From positions 1-60,292 of the forward strand of contig CAXAVJ010000010.1 in NCBI GenBank assembly GCA_963972065.1: 60,292 bases of DNA. The letters run 5' to 3'. The translations under genes were made by a program, and so were the position numbers. Source of the stretch: UBA1479 sp963972065 (GTDB lineage Bacteria > Pseudomonadota > Alphaproteobacteria > Rhodospirillales > Casp-alpha2). This document shows, piece after piece, positions 34,458 to 42,778 of this stretch (positions are counted from its first letter, which is position 1; every line of letters begins with the position of its first letter). A model generated the notes under the pieces. The model made no database searches. It was not told the origin of the DNA and saw nothing but the letters and a program-made list of their open reading frames with translations.

Positions 34458-35729
34458 ATGACGACTGCCGTGTGCCGGGATTGCGCGACCCTGTGGGAGA
34501 CCCCGCCGGGGGCTTCGGCCGGGCGCTGTCCGCAATGTGGCGGCCGGCGGACCTTCGGGCATTCCGAGCTTGCCTCCCTGACCCTGGCCCATATCGACTG
34601 CGACGCCTTCTACGCCAGCGTGGAGAAGCGCGACAATCCGGCCATCGCCGGGCGGCCGGTGATCGTCGGCGGCGGCCGGCGGGGCGTGGTTGCGGCCTGT
34701 TGTTACATCGCGCGAATCTCCGGCGTGCGCTCGGCCATGCCCATGTTCCAGGCACTCAAGCGCTGCCCCAAGGCCGTGGTCATCCGCCCGGATATGGAAA
34801 AGTACCAACGCGTCGGCCATCAGATCCGGGCCATGATGCAGGACCTGACGCCGCTGGTGGAGCCGATCAGCATCGACGAGGCCTTTCTCGACCTGTCCGG
34901 GACCCAGGTCCTGCACAAGGGGCCGTCGGCGGCGACCCTGGTGCGTCTGGTCAAACGGATCGAGGACGAGGTCGGCGTCACGGCCTCTATCGGCCTCAGC
35001 TATAACAAGTTCCTGGCCAAGGTCGCGTCGGACCTGGACAAGCCGCGCGGTTTCGCCGCCATCGGCCGTGCCGACGCGGCGGATTTCCTGAAGGACAGGC
35101 CCGTCGGCCTGATCTGGGGCGTCGGCGCCAGCCTGCGCGGACGTTTGGAAAAGGATGGCGTGGCGCGCATCGGCGACCTGCTGCGCTTTGACGAACGGGA
35201 CCTGATGGTGCGTTACGGCGCCATGGGCAGCCGGCTTTACAATTTCGCGCGGGGCCAGGACGACCGCCAGGTGACGCCGGGCGGCGACGCCAAAAGCGTC
35301 TCGGCGGAAACCACCTTCGAAGACGACATCGGCGATCTGGACGCCTTGAAATCCGTGCTCTGGCGATTGTCGGAAAAGGTTTCCGCGCGCCTCAAACGCA
35401 AGGGCCTGACCGGCGGGACCGTGGTGCTCAAGCTGAAGACGGATAAGTTCAGGCAACTGACGCGCTCGCGCCGGCTGGACCGCCCGACCCAGTTGGCCGA
35501 GGCCATTTACCGTGCGGCCCTGCCGCTGCTGGAGAAAGAGGCCGACGGGACGCGGTTCCGCCTGATCGGGACGGGCGTGCAGATGATCGAACCCTTGGGC
35601 GCCGGCCGGCCGGAAACGGGCGATCTGCTGGCCGAGGCGGGCGACCGTCCACGCAAGGTGGAGGAAGCCATGGACCGCGTGCGCGGTAAATTCGGGGCGG
35701 ATGCGATCAAGAAAGGCAGGTCCCTTTGA
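34458..35729 (+). CDS. dinB: DNA polymerase IV (DinB) with N-terminal zinc-ribbon-like segment
   Basis: This Y-family polymerase carries out translesion synthesis. The 423-residue product has the catalytic motifs HIDCDAFYASVE and ISIDEAFLDLSG, AARISGVRSAMP, a helix-hairpin-helix region, and the little-finger domain. A beta-clamp-binding peptide was not recognised with certainty. Before the polymerase core it has C-x2-C ... C-x2-C (CRDC and CPQC), a zinc-ribbon-like extension seen in some alphaproteobacterial DinB proteins. ATG at 34458 keeps this extension; ATG at 34440 is an alternative. No convincing LexA site was found upstream. Confidence 0.9.
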   Translation: MTTAVCRDCATLWETPPGASAGRCPQCGGRRTFGHSELASLTLAHIDCDAFYASVEKRDNPAIAGRPVIVGGGRRGVVAACCYIARISGVRSAMPMFQALKRCPKAVVIRPDMEKYQRVGHQIRAMMQDLTPLVEPISIDEAFLDLSGTQVLHKGPSAATLVRLVKRIEDEVGVTASIGLSYNKFLAKVASDLDKPRGFAAIGRADAADFLKDRPVGLIWGVGASLRGRLEKDGVARIGDLLRFDERDLMVRYGAMGSRLYNFARGQDDRQVTPGGDAKSVSAETTFEDDIGDLDALKSVLWRLSEKVSARLKRKGLTGGTVVLKLKTDKFRQLTRSRRLDRPTQLAEAIYRAALPLLEKEADGTRFRLIGTGVQMIEPLGAGRPETGDLLAEAGDRPRKVEEAMDRVRGKFGADAIKKGRSL

Positions 35730-35744
35730 GCCTGCCGGGGCAGG

Positions 35745-36419
35745 TCACCAGCCGTCGCAGCGGGCCTGGGTCGCGCGGTAGCTGTCGGCGGTGTCCAGCC
35801 GTGCGTCGGCGGCGGCCATGTCCCGCTGCATGCGCTCGATCAGGGGCGTCAGGCGGTCGCGTAGAAGATTGACGAAATACCGGGCGCCGGAGTTCATGGA
35901 GCCTGCAATCTGCGGCGTGGCGGCGGCCGCTTCGTCGGCCAGACGGGCGCGGATGTCCGGTATATAGCTTGCCAGGGTGTCCCGGAAGTTGCGCACGTGC
36001 TGGTTCTCATGCTCCAGGATCACGTCGTATTGGCAACTGCCGGGGCGGTAGCGGCGGTCGACATAGACGTCGATGCGGTCGTAGCCGATGGTCAGTTCCG
36101 CGTCCTTCAGCCCGATGCAAAACCCCCTCTGCAAGCGCTGGCCCTGTACCTGAACGCGGAATTCCCATTTCAAATCCCGGCCCATCAGCCCGACCGGATG
36201 CCAGTCGGCCTGGGCCGCAGCGCCTCCCGCGCGGCGGCGCTTGGCTTCCAACTGCTTGCCGGAAAAGCCGTTGGAAAATCGGATGCTGCCGCGCTTTTCC
36301 GTCAGCCGGGTGGTCGTCTCCAGGTCCGGCAGGCGGCAGTCCGCGGCCCGTGCGGGTGTTCCCGACACGGTTGCCAGAACCGTCAGGGCGAGGGGCAAAA
36401 GCGCCAGACAGGGCCGCAA
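35745..36419 (-). CDS. Secreted protein with HExxH motif, putative metalloprotease-like
   Basis: The 224-residue precursor starts at TTG 36419, 9 bases after GGAGG, and opens with a classic signal peptide (RPCLALLPLALTVLATVSGT, ending PARAAD). An in-frame TTG at 36482 would add a long basic extension and lacks such a site. The mature part contains HENQH within ILEHENQHVRNFRDTL, which fits the zinc-binding HExxH of metallopeptidases. It has four cysteines that may form disulfides. I do not recognise the family with confidence; DUF922-type proteins have a similar placement. It converges on dinB. A periplasmic location is inferred. Confidence 0.6.
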   Translation of the reverse strand: MRPCLALLPLALTVLATVSGTPARAADCRLPDLETTTRLTEKRGSIRFSNGFSGKQLEAKRRRAGGAAAQADWHPVGLMGRDLKWEFRVQVQGQRLQRGFCIGLKDAELTIGYDRIDVYVDRRYRPGSCQYDVILEHENQHVRNFRDTLASYIPDIRARLADEAAAATPQIAGSMNSGARYFVNLLRDRLTPLIERMQRDMAAADARLDTADSYRATQARCDGW

Positions 36420-36586
36420 ACGGCGAATCCTCCGAATAATGCGGCGCCGCCCGGCGCCGCCTTGTTTGAGATAGTACGGCAAGTCTTGCCCGTCCAGGTT
36501 TCCGGGCGGATCAATTGACGCGCCCCCCCATCCGGGACTACCAACAAGCTTAAGGGGGGCCTGATACCGCAGGGAATATCCAGGCC

Positions 36587-37495
36587 ATGAAGTTTCAATC
36601 CACCGTGCCGGGTTTCGGCAAAAAGGTGATCATCGAGGTTCGCGTCAACGAATACATGGCGCGCGACGTTAATCCGAACGTGCCGTTCACGCCCGACGAA
36701 ATCGCCGAGGCGGCCGCCGCCTGCCGCGAGGCGGGGGCGTCGATCTGCCACTACCACGCACGCAACGCCGACGGCTCGCCCAACCATGATCCCGACGTCT
36801 ATTTCGAGACGATCCGCAAAATCCGCGCGGCCAGCGACATCATGATCCATCCGACCCTGGGCCAGGTGACGCTGAAATCCTCGGACGAGGCCCGTTTGCA
36901 GCACATCGTCAGGGCGTCGCAGGACCCGGCCATCAAGCCTGATTTTGCGCCCATCGACATCGGCTCGACCAACGTCGATATCTACGACCGGGCGGCCAAG
37001 CGCATGAAGACGGACGAACTGGCCTATGTGAACACGCCCAAGACCTGCGCCTATTTCGCCGAGCGCATGCGTGAAATCGGGGTCAAGCCGGTGATCGTGT
37101 CCTGGACCGTGCCGTTCACCCGCATGTTCGAGGCGTTCCTGGAAATGGGCCTGGTCGATCAGCCGGCCTACCTGCTGTTTGCATTGTCGGATTCGGGCTA
37201 TCTCGGCGGCCACCCGGGCAATATCAAAGGCCTGATGGCGCATCTGGAATTCCTGCCCCAGGGCTTCAAATACGAATGGTCGGTCAACAACAAGGTCGGC
37301 AACCTGTTCGGCCCGGCGGCGCTGGCGCTGGAAATGGGCGGGCATGTGGCGATCGGCCTTGGCGATTATCCCTATCCGGAACTGGGTGCCCCGACCAACG
37401 CGGAGCTGGTGAAGCGCGTCGCCCAGATGGCCGAAGCGTTCGGACGCGAGCCGGCGACTCCGGCCGAGGCGCGGGCGATGCTGGGCATGGCGTGA
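36587..37495 (+). CDS. BKACE-family beta-keto acid cleavage enzyme (DUF849)
   Basis: BKACE enzymes split a beta-keto acid with acetyl-CoA to give acetoacetate and a new acyl-CoA, as in lysine fermentation (Kce) or carnitine breakdown. The 302-residue product shows the family zinc site in SICHYHARNADG (HxH near residues 55-57), the early EVRVNEYM segment and a late GGHVAIGLGDYPY. Specificity depends on a few pocket residues that cannot be assigned by eye. No catabolic partner gene is adjacent, so the substrate is unknown. Confidence 0.82.
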   Translation: MKFQSTVPGFGKKVIIEVRVNEYMARDVNPNVPFTPDEIAEAAAACREAGASICHYHARNADGSPNHDPDVYFETIRKIRAASDIMIHPTLGQVTLKSSDEARLQHIVRASQDPAIKPDFAPIDIGSTNVDIYDRAAKRMKTDELAYVNTPKTCAYFAERMREIGVKPVIVSWTVPFTRMFEAFLEMGLVDQPAYLLFALSDSGYLGGHPGNIKGLMAHLEFLPQGFKYEWSVNNKVGNLFGPAALALEMGGHVAIGLGDYPYPELGAPTNAELVKRVAQMAEAFGREPATPAEARAMLGMA

Positions 37496-37599
37496 TGCCG
37501 GGCCCGTTTGGTTGAAGGCGGAATCTGCTGATTTCGGTGCCCGGGTGTGTGTAAACTGGAGTCCGAGGGCGGAGGGTCCTGATCAAAGGAGTCCTGAGG

Positions 37600-37905
37600 G
37601 TGAAATACCAAGTTGCGGAGAAGGGAAATACGGTCACGGCGCGGATTTCCGGGCAGATGACATTTTCGGACAGGGGCGAAGTTTCCGGATTATCGCTGGC
37701 CTTGATGCGGGGGAACCTGCCGGACATCGTCGTTGATCTTTCCGCGGTTGAGTACATTGACTCGGCGGGGTTGGGAATTCTGCTGATTCTGCGCGAAGCT
37801 GCACAGGAAAAAGGCCGGAAAATCACGCTTTCCGGCATGACCGGCAGCGTCAAGGAAGTCCTCGACCTGGCCTGTTTCGACACGCTGTTCACGTTCAAGC
37901 CCTGA
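37600..37905 (+). CDS. STAS-domain anti-sigma factor antagonist
   Basis: The 101-residue protein is a single STAS domain. It carries the phosphorylatable serine at S55 in YIDSAGLG, as in SpoIIAA/RsbV-type antagonists whose phosphorylation state controls a partner switch. The start is GTG at 37600 with AAGGAG 9 bases upstream. The next gene, 28 bases downstream, encodes both a kinase-like HATPase domain and a PP2C phosphatase domain, the enzymes that would phosphorylate and dephosphorylate it. Confidence 0.87.
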   Translation: MKYQVAEKGNTVTARISGQMTFSDRGEVSGLSLALMRGNLPDIVVDLSAVEYIDSAGLGILLILREAAQEKGRKITLSGMTGSVKEVLDLACFDTLFTFKP

Positions 37906-37933
37906 CCCATATTGATCCAGCGGGGAAACCGGC

Positions 37934-39838
37934 ATGCCGAATGTCCGGATCCTGATTGTCGATGACGAGGATCTCAACCGTCAGACCCTGAGATATTGCT
38001 TGGAGCCCGAGGGCTTCGTGATTGACGAGGCCGGTGACGGCGCCGAGGCCTGGGCCATGCTCTCCGGCGGCGACGCGCAGTACGATGCCATTCTTCTGGA
38101 CCGGAAAATGCCTGAAATGGACGGCATGGAAGTGCTCGCCAAGATCAAGGGCGATCCGGACCTGAAGGCCATTCCGGTGATCATGCAGACGGCCATGGAC
38201 CTTGAAGCCGAAATCGTCGATGGCATCGAGGCGGGCGTCTACTACTACCTGACCAAACCTTATGACGTTGACGTTCTGGTGTCGGTCGTGCGCGGGGCGG
38301 CCGACAATTTCGCCCGCCAACAGCGCCTTCAGCAGGAACTGGCCAAACGATCCGGCGCGATCAGGTTGCTGGCCGAGGGCCGCTTCGTCTTCATGACGCC
38401 GCAGGAAGCCGATTCCCTGGCCGTTCTATTGGCCGGTGGTTTCGAGCGTTCGACTGTCGTTGCCATGGGGTTGTCGGAATTGATGATCAACGCCGTCGAG
38501 CACGGCAATCTTGAATTGGATTACAAAAATAAATCGGCCCTGATGGCCGAGGGCCGTTGGGACGCGGTCATCGACGCGCGGCTACGCGAAGCCCCCTACA
38601 AGGACCGGCGGGTCACGGTGGAGGTGACCCGGACCGCCACGCACACACGTTTCAGAATCACCGACGAAGGCAAGGGGTTCGATTGGCATGCCTATGTCGA
38701 CCTGACCTTGGAGCGGGCGTTCGATACCCACGGGCGCGGCATCGCCATGGCCCGGAAAATGGCGTTCGAGGCGATGGCCTATATGGGGACCGGCAATATC
38801 GTCGAGGTGATGGTGCGGCACGCACCGGCGCCCGGTCCCACCGGAACTGCCGTGCCCCGTCCCGCCGTCGCACTGGTCGGGCCGGTGCCGGACGGGGTCG
38901 CGGATGGATTGCGGGCCGTCGGGGATTGGCGCGTGATGACAAATGACGGCGCCGCCGCGTTGCCCGAGGCGGCATTGACGATCTCGGCGTCCGGGGCAGG
39001 GGCGGTCATGCTCCGCCATGGCGATGCCGCCACGCCGCCGCACACCCTGCCGGCGGACCCTGATCTCGTCGAAGCCATGGCACGGGCGGCCGTCCTGCCC
39101 GCCAGCATGGAAATCGGCAGCGACGCCGATCTCCGCCTGTCCCCGGCTTTGTCGCGCTATCAGAAATCCCTGTTGCCCGATCCCGCGGTGCTTGGCGGCG
39201 GAGCCGGGGTGCGCCTCGCGGCATGGTCGATCGCCTGTAGCGGCGTCAACGGGGATATCTGGGGCGGGCGGGTTCTGGCCGATGGGCGGCTTGCCCTGTT
39301 CATCGCCGATATGACCGGCCACGGCCCGGTCGCCGGCGTCAATGCGATTCGTCTGCAGGCGCTTGTGGCGGCATGTGACGGTCAGCCTGATGCCGTGCTT
39401 CGCAGGCTCGATGAAATACTGAAACAGGCCCTGCCGACGGGCGAATATGCCGCCATGTTGTATGGGATCGTCGATGTCACGGCCCGAAGGTTCGACTACG
39501 CGGCCGCCGGAGTCCCTCATCCCGCGACGTTTCCTGCTGGTGGCGGCGATCCCGTGCCCGGCCAGGGCAAGGGCCTGCCCGTCGGCGCCAGCGGCAACTT
39601 TCCTTACGAATTGCGGCGTTTGGACATTCCCCGTGGCGGATCCCTGGTGCTGTTCACGGACGGCCTGTTCACCCTGATGGACGGCGACGCCCCTGGCGCC
39701 CATGCCTTCGAGCGGCTTACCCGCCGGCTGACGGATCACGACGGCGGCGCGGCACAGGGGCTGGCGGCCCTGATCGAGAATCATTCCGGGCCCTGCGCCG
39801 ACGACGTAACGGCGCTGTGCCTGACGTTTGCGGAGTGA
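37934..39838 (+). CDS. REC-HATPase-PP2C partner-switching regulator
   Basis: The 634-residue protein fuses three signalling modules. A receiver domain (1-125) has D10, D11 and the phospho-acceptor D56 in LLDRKMPEMDG. A SpoIIAB/RsbW-type HATPase (about 150-300) has the N-box SELMINAVEHGN and DEGKGFD. A SpoIIE/RsbU-type PP2C phosphatase (about 400-634) has IADMTGHGPVAG, LFTDGLF and DDVTAL, so its metal residues are intact. Between the last two is an Ala/Pro-rich, poorly conserved-looking stretch (about 300-400). The target is probably the STAS protein upstream. Which sigma factor or other partner is controlled is unknown. Confidence 0.87.
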   Translation: MPNVRILIVDDEDLNRQTLRYCLEPEGFVIDEAGDGAEAWAMLSGGDAQYDAILLDRKMPEMDGMEVLAKIKGDPDLKAIPVIMQTAMDLEAEIVDGIEAGVYYYLTKPYDVDVLVSVVRGAADNFARQQRLQQELAKRSGAIRLLAEGRFVFMTPQEADSLAVLLAGGFERSTVVAMGLSELMINAVEHGNLELDYKNKSALMAEGRWDAVIDARLREAPYKDRRVTVEVTRTATHTRFRITDEGKGFDWHAYVDLTLERAFDTHGRGIAMARKMAFEAMAYMGTGNIVEVMVRHAPAPGPTGTAVPRPAVALVGPVPDGVADGLRAVGDWRVMTNDGAAALPEAALTISASGAGAVMLRHGDAATPPHTLPADPDLVEAMARAAVLPASMEIGSDADLRLSPALSRYQKSLLPDPAVLGGGAGVRLAAWSIACSGVNGDIWGGRVLADGRLALFIADMTGHGPVAGVNAIRLQALVAACDGQPDAVLRRLDEILKQALPTGEYAAMLYGIVDVTARRFDYAAAGVPHPATFPAGGGDPVPGQGKGLPVGASGNFPYELRRLDIPRGGSLVLFTDGLFTLMDGDAPGAHAFERLTRRLTDHDGGAAQGLAALIENHSGPCADDVTALCLTFAE

Positions 39839-39860
39839 TCCCGGGCGAGCGTGGCAATGA

Positions 39861-39896
39861 AAAAGGGCCAGCCCTGGTCTCAGGACTGGCCCTTTT
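39861..39896. terminator. Bidirectional intrinsic terminator
   Basis: AAAAGGGCCAG (39861-39871) pairs perfectly with CTGGCCCTTTT (39886-39896), giving a T-run on both strands. It would end the STAS/REC-HATPase-PP2C transcript from the left and the tRNA transcript from the right. Confidence 0.8.
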
Positions 39897-39899
39897 AAT

Positions 39900-39975
39900 T
39901 GGCTCCGGCGGCAAGACTCGAACTTGCGACAAGTCGGTTAACAGCCGACTGCTCTACCAACTGAGCTACGCCGGA
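39900..39975 (-). tRNA. tRNA-Asn (anticodon GTT)
   Basis: Reading the minus strand, the gene begins TCCGGCG at 39975 and pairs with CGCCGGA near the 3' end. CCA is encoded at 39900-39902. The anticodon arm GTCGG/CCGAC encloses CTGTTAA, giving anticodon GTT (Asn). The D-arm (AGCTCAGTTGGTAGAGC) and the T-arm (GTTCGAGTC) are normal. It lies 7 bases downstream of tRNA-Cys and probably shares its transcript. Confidence 0.95.
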
Positions 39976-39982
39976 TCAGGCG

Positions 39983-40056
39983 TGGAGGCGCGGACCGGAA
40001 TCGAACCGGTGTACACGGCTTTGCAGGCCGCTGCGTAGCCACTCCGCCACCGCGCC
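39983..40056 (-). tRNA. tRNA-Cys (anticodon GCA)
   Basis: On the minus strand, GGCGCGG at the 5' end (40056) pairs with CCGCGCC, followed by T and an encoded CCA (39983-39985). The anticodon loop CTGCAAA gives GCA (Cys). The T-loop GGTTCGATTCC is intact. It is the first gene of the two-tRNA transcript, about 100 bases from the promoter at 40164-40192. Confidence 0.95.
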
Positions 40057-40163
40057 CCAGATGGCACCAAACTGTGCCGGGGCTTCATCCCCCAGAAAAC
40101 GACCCCATTGCGGGAGTCCCTTCCAAGGGCCAGGCTGACCGGCTTCGGCCCACAGAGGGCGGG

Positions 40164-40192
40164 ACATTACATACTGACCTCCCGGTGGTCAA
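40164..40192 (-). promoter_or_regulatory. Promoter of the tRNA-Cys/tRNA-Asn transcript
   Basis: On the minus strand TTGACC (40192-40187) and TAATGT (40169-40164) are spaced by exactly 17 bases. The -10 is followed by the GC-rich discriminator CCCGCCC, a feature of stable-RNA promoters under stringent control. It points at the tRNA genes. Confidence 0.65.
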
Positions 40193-40261
40193 GCAACTGT
40201 TCCGGCGAATTTTCAGGCGCCGGAAATGGCCTGGAAAAGGGCGCTGCAACGCGCGCCGCCA

Positions 40262-40290
40262 TTGTGTTCGCGGACGGCTGGGACTATACA
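40262..40290 (+). promoter_or_regulatory. Promoter of the pcm-like/tolC genes
   Basis: TTGTGT (40262-40267) and TATACA (40285-40290) have 17 bases between them. They lie about 60 bases upstream of the methyltransferase ATG and point towards it. It is divergent from the tRNA promoter about 70 bases away. Confidence 0.5.
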
Positions 40291-40348
40291 GAATTCAGCT
40301 AAATCGGGCCCCGGTCGGCCCGTTCCAACGCGAAGGAGAACCGGCGAC

Positions 40349-41005
40349 ATGGATTTCGTAGCCGCGCGCCGAAACATGATCGATTGTCAGGTCCTGCCCA
40401 ACCGGGTCACGGACGAGCGTGTCATTGACGCCATGGCGGAAATGCCCCGCGAGGCATTCGTGCCCGAAGCCAAGCGGTCCATCGCCTATGTCGACGAGGC
40501 CCTTGCCGTGGGCGGCGGGCGTTATCTGATGGAGCCCATGATCACCGCGCGCCTGCTGCAGACCGCGCGCATCGGCGCCGATGACGTGGTGTTGTGCATC
40601 GGCTGCGGCACGGGTTACTCGCCAGCCTTGCTGTCCAAGCTGGCGAATACGGTGGTGGTTGTCGAAAGCGACAAGGCGATGGCCAAGCAGGCCCAGGAAA
40701 CCCTGGCCGGGCTGGGCATCGACACGGTTGCGGTGATCGACGGCAAGATGGCCAACGGCTATCCAAAACAGGCCCCTTATGACGTCATCTTTTTCGACGG
40801 CGCCGTGCCCAGCGTGCCGGAAAAGATCGAAAAGCAGTTGGCCGAGGGCGGTCGTCTCGTGGCGGTCTGCTCGAAGCGTGGCTCCGCCGTCGGCAGCGCC
40901 GTCCTGGCGGCGCGTTTCGGCGGCCATATCTCCCACCGCGACCTGTTCGACGCGGGCACGCCGGACCTTCCGGGGTTCGAGCTGGAGGAAGCCTTTACCT
41001 TCTGA
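40349..41005 (+). CDS. Protein-L-isoaspartate O-methyltransferase family protein
   Basis: The 218-residue product belongs to the PCMT family, which methylates damaged aspartyl residues. It shows the SAM-binding motif VLCIGCGTGYSPALLSKLA near residue 75 and the N-terminal conserved block MIDCQVLPNRVTDERVIDAM. The family's VPE-x-RS segment appears as FVPEAKRSIAY. AAGGAG lies 10 bases before the ATG at 40349. A PCMT-like gene just before tolC is a common alphaproteobacterial arrangement. Why the two are linked is not known, and true isoaspartate repair activity is not assured for this subgroup. Confidence 0.82.
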   Translation: MDFVAARRNMIDCQVLPNRVTDERVIDAMAEMPREAFVPEAKRSIAYVDEALAVGGGRYLMEPMITARLLQTARIGADDVVLCIGCGTGYSPALLSKLANTVVVVESDKAMAKQAQETLAGLGIDTVAVIDGKMANGYPKQAPYDVIFFDGAVPSVPEKIEKQLAEGGRLVAVCSKRGSAVGSAVLAARFGGHISHRDLFDAGTPDLPGFELEEAFTF

Positions 41006-41050
41006 CACCGCCGAATCCGATGCGGGTTGGCACCATGAGGCGGTCGAGGG

Positions 41051-41096
41051 TTGTATATACAAGTTTTTGAATTATCTGTATTTTTGCACGTATTTT
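41051..41096 (+). promoter_or_regulatory. Operator-like palindrome and possible tolC promoter
   Basis: A perfect 12-bp palindrome TTGTATATACAA (41051-41062) lies in an AT-rich spacer quite unlike its GC-rich surroundings. Directly after it, TTGAAT (41067-41072) and TATTTT (41091-41096), with an 18-base spacer, could drive tolC. A palindrome next to the -35 is where a repressor or activator would bind. This is inference from position. Confidence 0.45.
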
Positions 41097-41128
41097 GTTG
41101 AAATCTGGACGCGGCGAATGCAGGTAGT

Positions 41129-42580
41129 ATGTTAACCAGACACAACCACAGGCGAGTAACGGCCTTGATCACGCGAATCCTCTCTCCATTTCAGTATGTT
41201 CCCGGAATTTCCCGCGCCACCGTCGGTGCCGCGGCGCTTGCGGGTGCGCTTGCTTTCGCGCCGGCGCCGGCCCAGGCGCAAACCCTGGCCGAGGCGCTGA
41301 TTGCCGCCTATTCCAACAACCCGACCCTGGCGGCCCGCCGGGCGCGCCTGCGCGCCACGGACGAACAGGTGCCCCAGGCGCTGTCTAACTGGCGGCCGTC
41401 GGTCGCCATCACCGGTGATGCCGGGTATGAGCGCAACCGTTCCACCCTACGCACCACGGACCGCACGCAGAACCGCAATCCTGCGACCGTCGGCCTGTCG
41501 ATCACCCAGCCGCTGTACCGCGGTGGGCGTACGCTGGCAGCGACGGAAGGGGCGGAAAACGCCGTCCGTGCCGAGCGCGCGCGCCTGATCGACACGGAAC
41601 AGGACATTCTGCTGTCCGCCGCGACGGCCTATCTGAACGTGTTCCGCGACGAGGCCGTGCTGGCGCTTAACATCAACAACGAAAAGGTCCTCAAGCGTCA
41701 GCTTGAAGCGACCAAGGACCGCTTCGAGGTCGGCGAGATCACGCGTACCGACGTGCACCAGGCCGAAGCCCGCCTGGCCGGCGCCACGGCGGACCGCATC
41801 CGGGCCGAGGCCAATCTGGAAAACTCGCGCGCCACTTACGAAAACGTGGTTGGCCTGCCGGCGCCGAAGAATTTGGAACTTCCGGGCGATCCCGGAGGGA
41901 TGCCGAAGGACCGGCACGACGCCATCAAGATGGCGGCGACAACCAACCCCAACGTCATCGCGGCCGAATTCGACCGCAAGGCGGGCATGAACACGGTGCG
42001 TGAGGTCAAGGGTGAGCTGTTGCCCGAGGTCGATGTCACCGCCAGTGCCGACCGATCCTACGAATCTTCGGGCGAAACGGGACGCATCGATTCGGCCGAG
42101 GTTCGGGTCAATCTGACCATTCCGATCTATCAGCAGGGCAGCGTCTATTCGCGCCTGCGCGAAGCCAAGCAGGACCTTGCCGAACTGACCCGGAACATCG
42201 ATCAGGCCCGCCGCGACGCTATCGAGGATGCGACCAGCGCCTGGGAGAACCTGCAGACGGCCCGCGCCCGCGTGGTGTCGTTCAGCGCCCAGATCGAGGC
42301 CAACGTGGTCGCCCTGGACGGGGTCGAGCGCGAGGCCGCCGTGGGCTCGCGCACGGTTCTGGATGTTTTGGACGCGGAACAGGAACTTCTGGATTCCCGC
42401 GTCGGTCATACGGAGGCCCAGCGGGACGAGCGGATCGCCGCGTTCGAGCTGTCGGCCGCCATCGGCCGGATGACCGCCACGGACCTGAAACTGGCTGTCG
42501 ATGTTTACGATCCGCGCATGCATTACGACGAAGTGCGCGGCAAGTGGGTCGGCGGGTCGAGCAGCGAAGAAGGCAAGTAG
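41129..42580 (+). CDS. tolC: TolC-family outer membrane channel protein
   Basis: The 483-residue precursor has a long N-terminal region with a signal peptide (hydrophobic core VGAAALAGALAFAPAPAQAQ). Two TolC/OEP repeats follow, beginning TLAEALIAAYSNNPTL and MPKDRHDAIKMAATTNPNV. TolC trimers give the outer-membrane exit for type I secretion and drug efflux. ATG at 41129 gives an extended n-region; a later start is possible but no better ribosome-binding site is visible. It is the likely partner of the HlyD/ABC genes 15 kb upstream. Confidence 0.9.
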   Translation: MLTRHNHRRVTALITRILSPFQYVPGISRATVGAAALAGALAFAPAPAQAQTLAEALIAAYSNNPTLAARRARLRATDEQVPQALSNWRPSVAITGDAGYERNRSTLRTTDRTQNRNPATVGLSITQPLYRGGRTLAATEGAENAVRAERARLIDTEQDILLSAATAYLNVFRDEAVLALNINNEKVLKRQLEATKDRFEVGEITRTDVHQAEARLAGATADRIRAEANLENSRATYENVVGLPAPKNLELPGDPGGMPKDRHDAIKMAATTNPNVIAAEFDRKAGMNTVREVKGELLPEVDVTASADRSYESSGETGRIDSAEVRVNLTIPIYQQGSVYSRLREAKQDLAELTRNIDQARRDAIEDATSAWENLQTARARVVSFSAQIEANVVALDGVEREAAVGSRTVLDVLDAEQELLDSRVGHTEAQRDERIAAFELSAAIGRMTATDLKLAVDVYDPRMHYDEVRGKWVGGSSSEEGK

Positions 42581-42600
42581 GGCGGTTTTCGCCCCTTGCC
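42572..42600 (+). terminator. Hairpin overlapping the tolC stop
   Basis: GGCAAG-TA-GGGCG pairs with CGCCC-C-TTGCC around a GTTTT loop, forming a stable stem that overlaps the TAG stop of tolC. No T-run follows, so termination would be weak or Rho-assisted; it could also protect the mRNA 3' end. Confidence 0.4.
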
Positions 42601-42778
42601 GTCGCTGGACATAGCGGCGCCCATGACGGCGCCCGGCAATTAATTCCTGTGATATACCAAATATTAACGATCATCGTGAGTTAATGGCTGGTGTATCTTG
42701 GGAAAAGTGGCGTGACTCGGACCTGCGTGGGAGTGGGGAGCCGGGAACCGCGACAAGAATTGATGGGCATGCGGGATT

